Assembly: GCA_916613615.1 (NCBI GenBank)
Contig: OU744732.1
Span: forward strand, 47,669,227-47,733,226
DNA: 64,000 nt
Direction: 5' to 3'
Source: Steromphala cineraria
Taxonomy: Eukaryota; Mollusca; Gastropoda; Trochida; Trochidae
The position numbers and the translations under genes are program-made. The notes below the pieces were generated by a model. That model was not told the origin of the DNA. It saw only the letters and a program-made list of their open reading frames with translations, and did not search any database. Below are positions 1-11,403 of the stretch, piece by piece (positions within the stretch are counted from its first letter, which is position 1; the number at the start of each line of letters is the position of its first letter).

Positions 1-1570
1 TATATTGTATAGTAATCCTGACCTAATTGATAAATAGAACATAATGGACTTTATGGAAAGTATATAAATTGTCTTTATGAAAAGTATACTTGTATTCTAA
101 TAATAGTAATACTTTTTACAAATAACAATTTAAACAAGTCAAGAATCAGCTTTTGTGTACAACAATCTGCACGATGAGTTAATATTAACATTTATCAACA
201 CTATAAATACAGTTTCAAAAAGATGTATGAATCATCTTTATCTGCGAACAGCCTGAAGCATGACTGTTTTAATAAATCCTTTTTAATAAAACATAAAATG
301 ATAAAAGTTGTTCACTCCATCAGTGGGACACATAATTCCTGACACTTCATATATGGCAAATAACATAGCCAGTGAGGGATAAATAAAAAATGTTTAATCA
401 TCTATATCTGATTACGGTCTGAACAATGATTATCTAGATAACTATAATGATCATTCAATTCAAACAAATCCTTTTCAAAAGCATTTAAAATGATTAAATT
501 TGTTCACTCCCTGTAACACTAACTGTAAGGTTTTTTACTCCTTTGTTCCCATTCAATTAATTTATTCCAAATTGAAAATTTTGGTTAATGAATAACTAAT
601 TATCTTTTATTTTGTTTGTCATGCTAATAAAAGATATAATATTCATCTTCAAAACAGCATTCATTGAACAGCTGTCTGAACAATTCTTTTTTTACAAAGT
701 CTTTCTCACCAATTCTCTCCGTTAGTTAAGATACTTCAATAAACATATTACTGAGTTGACCTCCAGATTATTTCCATTGCAAACCTCTCTTTTACCCCCA
801 CCCCCTTTCCCCTCCTATCCTTCCAGCCCCTCTCCTGCAACTCTCCTCTAAAGGGTATCTGTATTGCATATTGAAATGAGGGGAGGACACTCATTGTATG
901 GAATAACAGTAACTTACATAAGAGGATAAGTTACATAATCTACATGCAGGTGCAAGAGGTCATCATAGGTCATCATATCTAGTAATTAGCATAAACCCCC
1001 ATGTTGCTAGCCTATTCTGACCAATCAGATTGCACTAACATATGTCAAGATTTAAGATATTCAGAAATCTTCAGTTAGAATTACATGAGACATTGACCTG
1101 GACAGTTTACTTTGGCAATTGGACTTATCACTAGCTGAATTTGTGATTTGTGTCAGAGGGATATATTCCAAATGTTTATGTGCATCATCTTTTTAGTTCT
1201 TTGGAAGTTGAGAGTGTGACTAAATGAATACTCCTAAACCAATCAAGATATCATAATGAAATTAATACAGATGTCCACATAAAAGTAGCATTTTGAAGAT
1301 TAAAAAGTCCAAGATGGTCACCAATTCAGCCATAGATATACAAAAAAGTTATACAAAACCTACTGCTTGTTAACAAATCATGATTATATCATTCTTGTAT
1401 TAATGTTTGTTCAAGCTCTAGTGGTTTCCAACAGAAGAATAGCATTTTAAAAGATAAAAAAATCATGATGGCAGCCATAATCAATTATCATATAAAAGAT
1501 GGTTACACAATTAAACCATATTACCACATCATTCATTTTAAGGTGAGCTTCTGTACCCTCGGTACTTTTA
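1..1570 (+). mobile_element. Pearl-B element copy B1, left end outside window
   Basis: This stretch matches 44010-46651 in the same orientation and, inverted, the left part of 13103-17090, so it is the 3' portion of a dispersed multi-kilobase repeat. Its 3' end has the arrangement seen in the other copies: subterminal AAGGTGAGCT, then the small hairpin GTACC-CTC-GGTAC at 1553-1565, then TTTTA. It encodes no protein. A C-rich pyrimidine tract lies at about 780-850. The minisatellite and (ACGG)n part of the family lies left of the window. I class it as a non-autonomous Helentron/Pearl-like element by structure, because no Rep/helicase is present to confirm it. Confidence 0.8.
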
Positions 1571-1918
1571 TCAAGTGTATATGAAAGAACCTTTAATTGC
1601 AAAAATTTATAATTTTTCAAATAATTTAAGAAATGAATAAATATATATCCCGATTGGGATATAATGAAATATCCCAAACGGGATATTGTACTCTGATTGG
1701 GTTATAATTATAATAAGCGATCAGTGGTTTTCCCAAACCTGGTATTTTTTCATGAATAAATATGTGAGGCACAATATATATTTGTCAATTGAGAAATTAG
1801 AAGTAGAATTCTAAAGTTGCTGAGTGATAAGTGGGAACATTTCGAAATTTTACCGAAATTTTCATTATCAAATAGGGCAATTTCATTCAGATCATTAAAG
1901 AATAACCATAGTCTGCAC

Positions 1919-2238
1919 CAGTGTCCGAAATAACCACTAGCCTGGTAGCCCGATGCTAGTTGAAATTTGCCTGGTTGCCCGGTTGGCTAGTGTGGATTGT
2001 TATATCAAACATATTTTGACTTCTTTTCATTCAATTTTCTAATTAATTCAGTTACTGTTTTGTGTCAGTTTCCGATCACAAGACTTCTTAGCAGATATGT
2101 GTTTGATTTAAAAAACAATGAATGTCAGATTTTTTTTATCTTTACTTAATTGGGCTAGTAATTTTTCTTTTGGGCTAGTAACTTTGAAAACTTCTAGCCC
2201 GGTTTGCTTGTGATCTTGAAAAATTATTTCATACACTG
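1919..2238. mobile_element. hAT-like MITE, 320 bp
   Basis: The element begins CAGTGTCCGAAATAA and ends with its approximate inverse TTATTTCATACACTG. It is flanked by the 8-bp repeats gtctgcac (1911-1918) and atctgcac (2239-2246), which differ at one base. The interior is rich in GGCTAGT-type motifs shared with the elements at 35985-36186 and 39119-39330. The 8-bp duplication points to a hAT-type transposase acting in trans. Confidence 0.75.
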
Positions 2239-2338
2239 ATCTGCACTGACATTAGTGACAACGAAAACAATTAATTATCATATTTAAACTGCACTCTGCA
2301 GCTCAACTGTAAACTGTACAGTAACATGTTTTACGTAC

Positions 2339-2469
2339 CTCTCAAAGACCAAAACATCTTGATATTTTGATCTTTCGTGGAAGAGAACCTCTTTAACTTG
2401 TAGAGACATACTTTGACCTGGCCATAATTCGCTCAATTCACTAAACCAACCGTCCTTTATATGATCCAT
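2339..2469 (-). CDS. SRM: Spermidine synthase, first coding exon (gene continues off the left edge)
   Basis: Spermidine synthase transfers an aminopropyl group from decarboxylated S-adenosylmethionine to putrescine in the cytosol. The exon encodes 43 residues starting [20 protein letters not shown] and ending [10 protein letters not shown]. This matches the conserved N-terminal beta-sheet region of animal spermidine synthases, where the pattern GWF..LWPGQ..SLQV...L..RS.YQD.LVF is diagnostic. The exon ends in phase 2 at a consensus donor (AG|GTACGT at 2338). An in-frame upstream Met exists at 2520, but I prefer the Met at 2469 because it lies a few residues before the family core, as in other animals. 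No later SRM exon is visible at 1-2283, which is mobile-element sequence, so the catalytic domain must lie beyond the window. The assignment rests on this one exon. Confidence 0.88.
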
Positions 2470-3663
2470 TTTCACTGCTGTCAACAAGCTTGGAAACCTC
2501 GTGGTACTCAGGAAGTACACGTGTGTTGATAATTAGAGTTATCTCCCTTTAACATTTCTCTTTTCATCGATTGCATTTGTGTGGGTTCGAGTCTCGGCTG
2601 TAGGAAGTTATTTTAGAACAAGATATTGTGCATGGTTTCTAACAATTAGATTTATTTACGAAGATGTATTTACGAAAGATGATAAGAAAACAAAGGTTAA
2701 GTCTTATATATATTTTGTAACTTATAATATACTGTAGCCTATGGTACAATCTGAATAATTTTAGGTCAAAAGATCCATATTGGTTAAACAGTATCACGGA
2801 ATAAAAACAACTATATTGATCTACATTTATTTAAGGCCGTACTTTGTAAAGGGTTGAGTGCACTCAGTCATTATCAACACATGTGGTTTGGATTTAATAT
2901 AAACTTGGGCCTATATATAGATGTATTATTGTTGTAATAGATTATAAAATCTCACATTTAACCCAAAGGATAATCATTCATGTTTTTTAACGAAAATATC
3001 TAACAGTCATAAATGTTGGTGAAAGTTAAATTCACACGTCAAATTGCAGACCCGTAGCACAAATTTCAGGAGTGGGGTGGGAGGGCGAAATTAAGTTCCA
3101 AAAAAGATGTATCTATTGGTTTTTACGCTTGCTTAAATAGCATTTATACCATACATTTTGTATGTCGTTTCCTAGCCTTCACCTATGTTTGAATATAAAC
3201 TCTTTTTCACGAAATTAGTTATATTAATGCGAAATAATCTAATTGGGTCATTGTGCTAAAGCCCTTTGGCCGCTACCTCGGGCAATGGGCATTCTTTGAC
3301 GGACAGCCCTCGCAAGAAGTCCTTCTCTATTACAATAATTTTCAATATGCATTATGGTACCGTGCTTAAACCTACCACAGTCAATCAGATTCGCATGCAC
3401 ACTTTTAGATACCTTATTTTTTTTGTTCAAATGTGCATGTAATTTGTAAGCAAAGTTGCCATGTCAACCCACTTGCCGCATATGTGTACCGTAAGTAAAT
3501 GTACACATAGAGTAAACTTACACCTCAGGATGTAATGCAATTGTTTTCGTTGCTTAATATGTGTTTCTAAGTACTTAACTCAATTTGTGCAGTTATGATG
3601 TGTAAATTACATTTTAAAGTATTTTTTGGCTAAAAATGGTTCATTGTGGCATCACTTCTATTC
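2470..3663. other. Upstream region of SRM, no gene seen
   Basis: This holds the presumed promoter and 5' leader of the minus-strand SRM gene. I see no further exon, repeat family or clear core promoter element. Short open frames here have no recognisable content. Confidence 0.5.
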
Positions 3664-4215
3664 TTTTTAGCTCATCTGGACTGTAGGAGACCCGGTGGGC
3701 ATATGGCATGGCATGTTGTCCGGCGTTCGTCCGTAAATTTTGTGCATTTTCGATTTGTTCTCCAGAAGCATAATTCCTAGAAAGCTGAAACTTTGTGTAC
3801 AGACTCCTTGATTAGTGAGGATTAAAATTGTAGCTTTAGTGGGCCTGTATCCCCTAATAAGGGCCAAAGGGGCCACGCCCTAAAAACTTATTTCCATCTT
3901 CTTCTCAAGAAGCATATATATAGACCTCGAAAGCTGAAACTTTGTGGACAGACTCGTACTTTTGTACACCACTAGTCAGGATTTAAATTTAGGTTTTGTG
4001 ACCCCATTACACCTTAAAAAGGGCCACAAGGGCCACGCCCTTAAAACATAATTACCCTCTTCTTCTTCAAAAGGCCTAGAAAACTGCAACTTATCGTCTT
4101 TATACTATAATTTTAGGATTGGTGACCATGTGGCCCCTATAAAGGGGAACCACATTGGCCACACTCTACAGCATAATTGAATATGATGCCTGATGAGCTA
4201 CAGAGCCAATGGCAC
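3664..4215 (+). mobile_element. Pearl-A element copy A1, short
   Basis: It begins TTTTTAGCTCATCTGGACTG and ends with the inverse CTGATGAGCT plus a decayed form of the family hairpin (AGAGCC...GGC). Between them are about three diverged ~145-bp units recognisable by 'agctgaaactttgtg.acagactc' and 'ggggccac' motifs. Only a remnant of the (CCGT) microsatellite remains (gttcgtccgtaaa). It is the oldest-looking of the Pearl-A copies here. Confidence 0.7.
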
Positions 4216-4554
4216 TGTCGTTCTTGAATTACATTTCAACTTCGGCAAGTTGAGTTTTACAGGATTGAAATGTTAGTTTTGCACGCTTGAACTTGTCTTT
4301 TCAAGAATTGCATGATTAAGAACGACATGTTACATCTTGCGAGTTACGAGTGTACATGAATTCATTTTTGGCACACATCCCCTTCCATAGTAACGTGAGA
4401 TCTTTTCTTTTAAGACAAAGGCAGAAACACTCCCTGTTTATAAAACACCATGTGAATGCAAGTCAACAGGAAGAAAGCCTCCTCGTTATTACACTTTTTC
4501 AAGTTGTTATTGCGACACTTTTTTTTTAATGTCGTCAGTGAATTTGGCCGTTGT

Positions 4555-4739
4555 CATCTTCCTACGCAGAGCCTAAAAGGTCAGTGGTCATTTAATGCCT
4601 TGCTGCATAGCCTTGAGTTTTCTGTGCTTGCTCTCTACTCTGTAGGGGCACTATAGAAGCACAGAAAAGTAAAGTCTCTGCAGCAAAGCATAAAATGACA
4701 GTTTGGAAACTGGCCTTTTAGGCTCTGCGTAGGAAGATG
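4555..4739. mobile_element. MULE-like MITE, 185 bp, perfect 9-bp target duplication
   Basis: The terminal inverted repeats run CATCTTCCTACGCAGAGCCT and its inverse. The 9-bp direct repeat ggccgttgt flanks it at 4546-4554 and 4740-4748. A 9-bp duplication with long inverted repeats is typical of Mutator-like elements. The interior includes a CTTGAGTTTTCTGTGCTTGCTCTCT segment shared with the diverged copy at 19087-19270. Confidence 0.8.
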
Positions 4740-4748
4740 GGCCGTTGT

Positions 4749-5450
4749 AGGCTTTCGTAAATAAGAGAATAATAACCTCTTATGGAAATATTTCTGTGTT
4801 TGTTGTTTGCATATTCACAAATCACGACTCTGACCTGTTATCATAGTGAGCTAGTTGGTAAACATATTTTAATTTTCAGAAACAACTAGCTGTAAGACAT
4901 CATTTTAAAAATTGTGACATACTTGACTCAAACAACAAATATTCTTTGTTACTTAACGACATTTCATTGATATAGTTTCATGTGTACATATCAAATTGTT
5001 TCTTGAAGAGGAATACGTAAATGGTAAAATCTTTGTTTTCATTGATATTTACTACTGAAACTTAACTATTTGCTTGCAACTGCTGTTTTGTAAAAAAAAC
5101 CTGTACATTTTGTCATATACTTTTGTTTTCGATTCAAGTTTTTGTCTGCAATGAAGTCAAACTTTTAACAAGACTGAATGGTAAAATCTCACTGAATGCG
5201 TGGATTTGGTTAATGTTATAACTGTATATACATAAACTTGTTTATTCTTCTACGTAAATAACGAGACAGAGAATCTAAGTCCTCTGCTTCAATCCCCTCT
5301 ATAACCCATGTCCAAGGCTGTTCCTTCTTCTATTTCGGTAGGTAAGTGCATAATTTCGCCTTGACTTTTTGAACAGATTTGGGAGATAACCGAATGGATG
5401 GACCTAAAAGCCTTCTCCTTTCTTGTATCTATCTCAAACCTTATGAGGAA
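4749..5450. other. No gene or repeat recognised
   Basis: AT-rich sequence between the MULE-like MITE and a dead transposase. I see no exon with credible splice sites and no tandem or inverted repeat. Confidence 0.4.
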
Positions 5451-5720
5451 TCATGTTCCATTCCTAATGCAAAGCAGCAACCTATTTGTTAAAGGTATTG
5501 ACAGGTGGGTCATTATGTGTGTTCTATTGTGGCCCCGAATGTACCAAAAGCGTTCTATTGGGTTGAGATCTGTACTTGAGAGAATGACAAGCGAGCAAAT
5601 AAATCGTCTCAAGTGCATTTTCTTGCAAGAATTTGTTGATGGCACGGATAACGTCAATGCAAGTCAATTCACTACACCACCATGTTCCAAGCAGAATGTT
5701 TTGGTCTGTGTATGGCATTG
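5451..5720 (-). pseudogene. Degenerate Tc1-like transposase fragment
   Basis: Two overlapping minus-strand frames carry pieces of a Tc1/mariner DDE transposase. One reads INKFLQENALETIYLLA, which fits the stretch before the last catalytic motif. The other reads DLNPIERFW, the hallmark DLNPIE..W block containing the third acidic catalytic residue. A frameshift separates the two pieces, the upstream domains are missing, and no inverted termini were found. This is a dead relic. A plus-strand open frame at 5398-5724 is its mirror image. Confidence 0.75.
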
Positions 5721-7386
5721 TTAATACACATGAAGTTGTTTTCGAGGTTTTTTTTAGAAAATGAGGTGAGGTGACTTGAGTTTATTGCAGCTTTCAAGAG
5801 TATTTCACTTTTATCGCAGCTGCTAGTATTATTGCAGGGAGAAAGCCTGCAAGACTATTGTGGCTATGTGTTGCAGTGAAACCTGCGAGCATCGACTGAA
5901 ACTAGTTTGATATTCAGTGCTTAGAACATTGAACGACAATGACTAAATGCACAGCACAAAATCCTGTTGGATAGCACAAGAAGAACAAACTCACATCCAG
6001 ATCACTGCACCATTTATTTACACAGCTATTTACAAACTGGAATATTTTCACATAGACAAGTAATCATTTTTACACACAAACATTGAAATTTGATGCTTCA
6101 GTTATCTCAATACAAATAACTGTCAAAAAATTTAAAAATTCATGCAGACAGACATCTTTTTCAAGTCATTGTTGAGTTCAATGAATTTGAGATAAACATA
6201 ATACATCATGGAATTATATTCCAATCGAGATGTGTTTGATAATTATTGATAAGAGCAAAGTTAAGATGAATGGCGGACCAAGAAGGGGGTGTGGGGTGTA
6301 ATGTAACAAAAATATTGAATGCAGAGTCTCGTATTCATACTTAATAGAATTAAATACGAAATGTGTAGTTCATGACACTAGGTCAACAAGCTTGTTCTCC
6401 TTTAGACATAATATATTCTTTAATCTTAAAGTTATCCTTTCAATAGTAGAATAATAATGGGTAGTTAGGCGAACATTTCAATCCACTAGTGCATGCTCAA
6501 GGCGCTACCAACATTATTACCCTGGTCTAACCCAAGCTGTGGCTAGAAGTTCACCACCAACACAACACTTTTCCAGGAACCCATATCCTGCTGGGTGAAC
6601 AGAGGCACATTTTGAATAAAGTCTCTTGCCAAAGGTGACACCACAAGTCTCTTGACTTGTGTCGCAGTGTGGGGCAGGGAATCAACCCTTCAAACTCAGC
6701 AATGAGCGGATAACCCACTCATCCAGCAAGCTGCGCCCGTTGTTGCGGAACTATACTGAAAGCTGTCGACTGAGCATTGCACAGGACCATGTGCCACTTA
6801 GTAGAACCGTTAAAACCTCCCCTCTCCATCACTCCTGGGATCCAAAATATAAACGTTATACAACAGTAAGAACTGTTTATACCTGAACTTTATTAATTGC
6901 TTAAAATAACATTTGCCCATACTTCACTACATATAGAACCACAGGCGCATTTTGATATTGTTCTAAAAGGCAAATGTACTTAGAGAAAGAAGGTACATGG
7001 TCATTGTATGATAAACAATATCCATTAATAATGACTTCATTATAAGTTCTTTGAACTGAATTTCTATGATTGATTACAAACAATGAAATGGAAATGGAGT
7101 CCAAAAAATATATTCACTTAACACGAAACATAATTTTGAGGAAAATAATATCTCAAAACATATTATATTTCAATAGTAACGTGTTTCTTAAATATGATTT
7201 CACAAACACTTCGCATGCATAATGTAGATTTTTTTTATCTATCTCAAGTCGTATGATTTCAAAAACATCTAATTAGTACAGAACTTTATCATTTCAGTAA
7301 GATCCAAGAGCACTTTCTCAGATTTTTGGAATCAAATCAGCAATAAGGGCTTCCACAGGTCCAAAATATTGGACTCGAGAACTCAA
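5721..7386. other. Intergenic, no recognised feature
   Basis: AT-rich sequence without a supported exon, tandem array or terminal-repeat element. A few short open frames are uninformative. Confidence 0.4.
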
Positions 7387-7641
7387 CTTAATTAGACAGT
7401 CTGATTAAAATCGACTGTGATTCGAGGAAAAAAGTGTAAAAAAATTATCTCTAGCGGGTTCGAACCTCACCCAGCCCGGCTTTCCTCTCATTCACAGTCT
7501 GAAGGCACCCCTATTGCCCGCATGTTCTGACACAAGCTCATCTAGCAAATCGAAAGGAGCGCAGTGAAAGCTTCGGTATCCCTCAGGGGCAGGTAACTCC
7601 AGTGTACCATTCGTTATACATAACCGCCGCTAAACACTATT

Positions 7642-9096
7642 TAAAATAGAGCCATGGGCTCTGTAGCTCATCAGACTTTTGATGGAAAAGGTTTTGACCC
7701 CTGTGACCCCATTTAGGGTCATTGGGTCACAAGATCTACAAGTTTGAATCCCCATTGGCCAAGGAGTCTACACACAACTTTTTAGCTCTCGAGACCATTT
7801 GGAACTGGAGGAGAAGATGAAAATAGGTTTTGAAAGTTGTGACCCCTGTGACCCAATTTGCGGTCATGGGGTCACCAAACCTAAAATTTAGAATCCTCAT
7901 TGGCAAAGGAGTCTACACACAACTTTTTAGCTCTCTAGACCTTTTGGAACTTGAGAAGATGGAGTAAAATAGGTTTTTAAGGTTTTGACCCCATTGTGAC
8001 CCCAATTGGGGTCAAGGGGTAACCAAACCTAAAATTTAGACTCCTCATTTGCCAAGGAGTCTACATACAACTTTTTAGCTCTCTAGACCTTATCGATCTG
8101 GAGAAAAAGATGAAAATAGGTTTTTAAGGTTTTGACCCCTGTGACCCCAATTGGGGTCATGAGGTCATGAAATCTACAATTTAGAATCCCCATTGGCAAG
8201 GAGTCTACATATAACTTTTTAGCTCTCTAGACCTTTTGGAACTGGAGAAGAAGATGAAAATAGGTTTTGAAGGTTTTGACCCCTGTGACCCCAATTGGGG
8301 TCATGAGGTCATGAAATCTACAATTTAGAATCCCCATTGGCCAAGGAGTCTACACACAACTTTTTAGCTCTCTAGACCTTTTGGAACTGGAGAAGAAGAT
8401 GAAAATAGGTTTTTAAGGTTTTTACCCCTGTGACCCCAATTGGGGTCATGAGGTCATGAAATCTACAATTTAGAATCCCCATTGGCCAAGGAGTCTACAC
8501 ATAACTTTTTAGCTCTCTAGACCTTTTGGAACTGGAGAAGAAGATGAAAAAAGGTTTTTAAGGTTTTGACCCCTGTGACCCTAATTGGGGTCATGAGGTC
8601 ATGAAATCTACAATTTAGAATCCCCATTGGCCAAGGAGTCTACACACAACTTTTTAGCTCTCTAGACCTTTTGGAACTGGAGAAGAAGATGAAAATAGGT
8701 TTTGAAGGTTTTGACCCCTGTGACCCCCTATTGGGGTCATGAGGTCATGAAATCTACAATTTAGAATCCCCATTGGCCAAGGAGTCTACACACAACTTTT
8801 TAGCTCTCTAGACCTTTTGGAACTGGAGAAGAAGATGAAAAAAGGTTTTTAAGGTTTTGACCCCTGTGACCCCATTTGGGGTCATGAGGTCATGAAATCT
8901 ACAATTTAGAATCCCCAATTGCCAAGGAGTCTCCACATCAAATTTGAGCTCTCTAGAGTCATTGGTTCTGGAGAAGAAGTCGAAAATGTGAAAAGTTTAC
9001 GGACGGACGGACGGACGGACGGACGGACGGACGGACGCCAGACGCCATGCCATGCCATAAGCCCATCGGGTCTTTCAGACCTGATGAGCTAAAAAA
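7642..9096 (-). mobile_element. Pearl-A element copy A2, complete, minus orientation
   Basis: Read on the minus strand it starts TTTTTTAGCTCATCAGG, passes an (ACGG)n microsatellite, then about nine tandem units of 144-146 bp, and ends CTGATGAGCTAC followed by the perfect hairpin AGAGCC-CAT-GGCTCT (7648-7662) and a T-rich end. The period was measured from repeated 'gatgaaaa' marks at 8109, 8253, 8398, 8543, 8688 and 8834. Subterminal inverted repeats plus a 3' hairpin and a central minisatellite are the published features of Pearl/DINE-type Helentron derivatives. Confidence 0.85.
9000..9037. repeat. (ACGG)n microsatellite of Pearl-A copy A2
   Basis: About nine uninterrupted GGAC units next to the 5' end of the element, the same relative place as in the other Pearl copies (16979-17041, 42091-42151, 36925-36951). 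Confidence 0.9.
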
Positions 9097-9509
9097 CGAG
9101 AGTGTGATTGGATAGCTTACGACTGGGTTTGTCTGCGCTAAACTGGTTATAGCAACACGCAATAGAGGTGGGTGCATTCAGACCGAGACGGAGAGGATAT
9201 CCCGAATGGTTCGAGCTCCGATAGAGACAATATTTTTTATATTTTATTCCTCGGAGCACGGTCGATTTTAATCAGACTGCTTAATTAGAGTACCTGAAAT
9301 TCTTTTATACCCAAGAGATCATGTAATTATTTTTCCGGCCTCATATGACATTGTCCTCCTTTTATTATGCACCTATTTCCCCATGTATATTACAAGAGTC
9401 TAAATAATAACCAGGGCCAATTCCTGATAAGTGCAGATGGTCATAACATCCGGGTATTAAAACATACAGAACTTAACATGAACAAACGCGAAAGGCCATA
9501 TTTAAGAAA

Positions 9510-9752
9510 TAGAGTAGCCCTAACCACCATGTGTTTTGCAATAAAGTATAGTTTTACCCTGAACTATTATAGTTAAAGCATGAGGCCGAGGCCGAATGGT
9601 TTGACGGTAATATGGTTCAGAGCAAAACTATACTTATAATTTTTTATTTTTCACACTCTGTACGATCTCTCCAAAAGAGAGAAATAAGTCAATGTTGGTT
9701 TAGAGGTAAGGTTTTTCGCAATAATTACACATGATGGTTAGGGCTACTCTAC
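9510..9752. mobile_element. Foldback/MITE-like element
   Basis: The left arm agtagccctaaccaccatgtg, then tttgcaataa and agtatagttttaccctgaac, is mirrored on the right by ttcagagcaaaactatact, ttcgcaataa and cacatgatggttagggctact. The arms therefore pair imperfectly over tens of bases. I could not fix a target duplication. Confidence 0.55.
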
Positions 9753-9866
9753 TTTTCTAGTATGTCGATTTTTACTCGTTTAAATTATTTCTACTCCAAA
9801 TATAAACATATTTTGTAAATCACGTCCGGCCTCAAATTGGAAATCCTCGATCTGGGACATATCTAG

Positions 9867-9911
9867 TGACGTCATAGCTGATTGTTATTGACGTCATGGG
9901 TCGTGACGTCA
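9867..9911. promoter_or_regulatory. Cluster of three perfect CRE octamers
   Basis: TGACGTCA occurs at 9867-9874, 9889-9896 and 9904-9911. This octamer is the CREB/ATF palindrome. No promoter is recognised beside it; the nearest gene end is the 3' side of the IMD-like gene 1.5 kb away. Confidence 0.5.
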
Positions 9912-10127
9912 CTCAAAAACTATACTTTATTGCGGAATAAAGGGTGGGGGGCGCCTTTGATCTTTACGGGAACAATACTAGAAAGGCGTGTAGAGGGGTG
10001 GTGATTATTTAACTGCTCACATCACAGACAAGCAATCTGTACTAACTTAAATAAGTAACAGTGACCTCCCCTTTTTAAGTCCTCAGGTCCAAGAAAATGG
10101 ACTCAAACCCAGCTGGACCCTACTCGT

Positions 10128-10607
10128 TAGGGGTGCGCAATATAACCGGTTTACCGGTATTAACCGGTTCAAACATGAGATCGGTACGTATTGCGATACG
10201 CTTGTTGAAAACCGTTTTTTTATAAGCATTAGGAAAAGTTCGTTACACTCGGAAAGCTTAGTGTATTTCCCTTTTTCACAACGGATGTCATGCGTTTGTT
10301 TCATCATGGCTACAGCAGACGACACGAGAGAGTTTACTTTCGTGCCGAATAGTCTGAATCTATTTCATTTCCAGGTTATATGTAATGACAAGTTTTGAAA
10401 TCTGTTCATTTTTCATGGTTTTATTAAAAAGTTAACAAGAATTGAAATTTTTGATGTTTTTTCATCATTTAAGAATCAAAAGTTAACTCATAAGGTGATT
10501 TTTTGTGCCAAAAAACGTCTTGCAATTTATTGCAATGCGTATCGCAATACTAGTGTGCATATCGCAGTATATCGCAATATGAAAATTTCTTGCAATACCC
10601 ACCCCTA
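10128..10607. mobile_element. hAT-like MITE, 480 bp
   Basis: It starts TAGGGGTGCGCAATAT and ends GCAATACCCACCCCTA. The flanks ctactcgt (10120-10127) and ctactcgg (10608-10615) form an 8-bp duplication with one change. The interior repeats 'tgcgatacg' and 'tatcgcaatat' motifs, as in the related elements at 21356-21858 and 47438-47782. Confidence 0.75.
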
Positions 10608-10699
10608 CTACTCGGGCTGGAGTAATTGAGTACCTGTGGAAGCCATATTAGAAATTCAAGAAATTCCTCAGACGTGTTGCACAAAGCCCTCGAGTGATG

Positions 10700-11403
10700 T
10701 CTCACAACAACAACTTCTGTGTATATTGTTTGAGTTGATGTATACAATGAGTTCTTTTTTGTCAGACTTGTCATGTTCTTGTTTCCTTTTTGTGAGATAG
10801 GATAGAATGTAAGTTGAATGCAATGCCATTCAAACTTTGAATGTCTTGCAAGTTCATGAAGGCCACAAACACAATTTAAAATGACATAGTGACCAATCTG
10901 CATACTTTGGCACGAGTTCCTTTTTGTCCAAAGTATCATATTCTGGTTTCCTTTTCTTGTGATAGCAATCATAGCACAGTTTGTAAGTTGAATGCTATCC
11001 CCCTCAAAATTTGAAAAGTTTGTAAAGCAGATTTTGAGATGTTCAAGATTTGGAGATTTCCCTTCATGTTGTGGGTTCTGCATCTCGAGACAGCACAATC
11101 TAAAAGTCTTCTGCCTCACAATTAATACAGTACAGTAGGAGAAACATTTGCCCCTCAAAAAGTGAAAAGTCTCCACATACACTCTTGAGTCTATGGTTTG
11201 AGATGACGTAGCAACCTTGTCATTTCTGCCTTCTCGAGTGCAACAATGAGTTCCCCTCAGTCAGATTATCTTATGTTCTGTAACACATACACTCTTGAGT
11301 CTATGGTTTGAGATGACGTAGCAACCTCGTCATATCTGCCTTCTTGAGCGCGACAATGAGTTCTCGGATTATCTTAAGTTCTGTAACACATACACTAATG
11401 CGT
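10700..11403 (-). repeat. Tandem partial duplications of the death-domain terminal exon
   Basis: Two copies of about 105-110 bp lie directly downstream of the IMD-like stop codon, with in-frame stops at 11301-11303 and 11191-11193. Each repeats the end of the last exon: both encode [17 protein letters not shown] followed by TAG, and the 11191 copy matches the functional exon exactly over 22 codons. Further left, about 10720-10890 and 10890-11080 show two older copies in which the GGAAAC.AGAA.A.GA and GAACTC(A/G)T blocks of the same exon can still be aligned. None of the copies has a convincing splice acceptor, and the 11191 copy has a stop just upstream of the conserved part. Confidence 0.75.

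Larger units (their letters stand above)
7397..9279. mobile_element. MULE-like element with 10-bp target duplication, hosting a Pearl-A insertion
   Basis: The termini are inverted over about 20 bp or more (CAGTCTGATTAAAATCGAC at 7397 and its inverse ending at 9279) and remain similar further inward, through the GAGGAA block. The element is flanked by a perfect 10-bp direct repeat, cttaattaga, at 7387-7396 and 9280-9289. Only about 430 bp belong to this element; the rest is a Pearl-A copy at 7642-9096 that jumped into it. No transposase is encoded. Confidence 0.8.

Noticed and set aside
30..80. Remaining SRM exons in the left 2.3 kb
   Set aside because: That stretch is fully explained by the Pearl-B copy and a MITE; no aminopropyltransferase motifs appear.
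1447..1677. Open frame repeated almost identically at 13014-13226
   Set aside because: Both lie in Pearl-B 3' ends; the similarity reflects the element, not a protein.
5398..5724. Plus-strand 108-codon open frame
   Set aside because: Mirror image of the minus-strand Tc1 transposase relic; its own translation has no recognisable content.
7690..8900. Regularly spaced repeats that could suggest a CRISPR array
   Set aside because: The whole 145-bp unit is repeated with no unique spacers; this is a eukaryotic minisatellite in a Pearl-type element.
10550..11182. 210-codon open frame on the minus strand
   Set aside because: It runs through the decayed death-domain exon duplications in a shifted frame and into a hAT-like MITE; no splice support or coherent domain.
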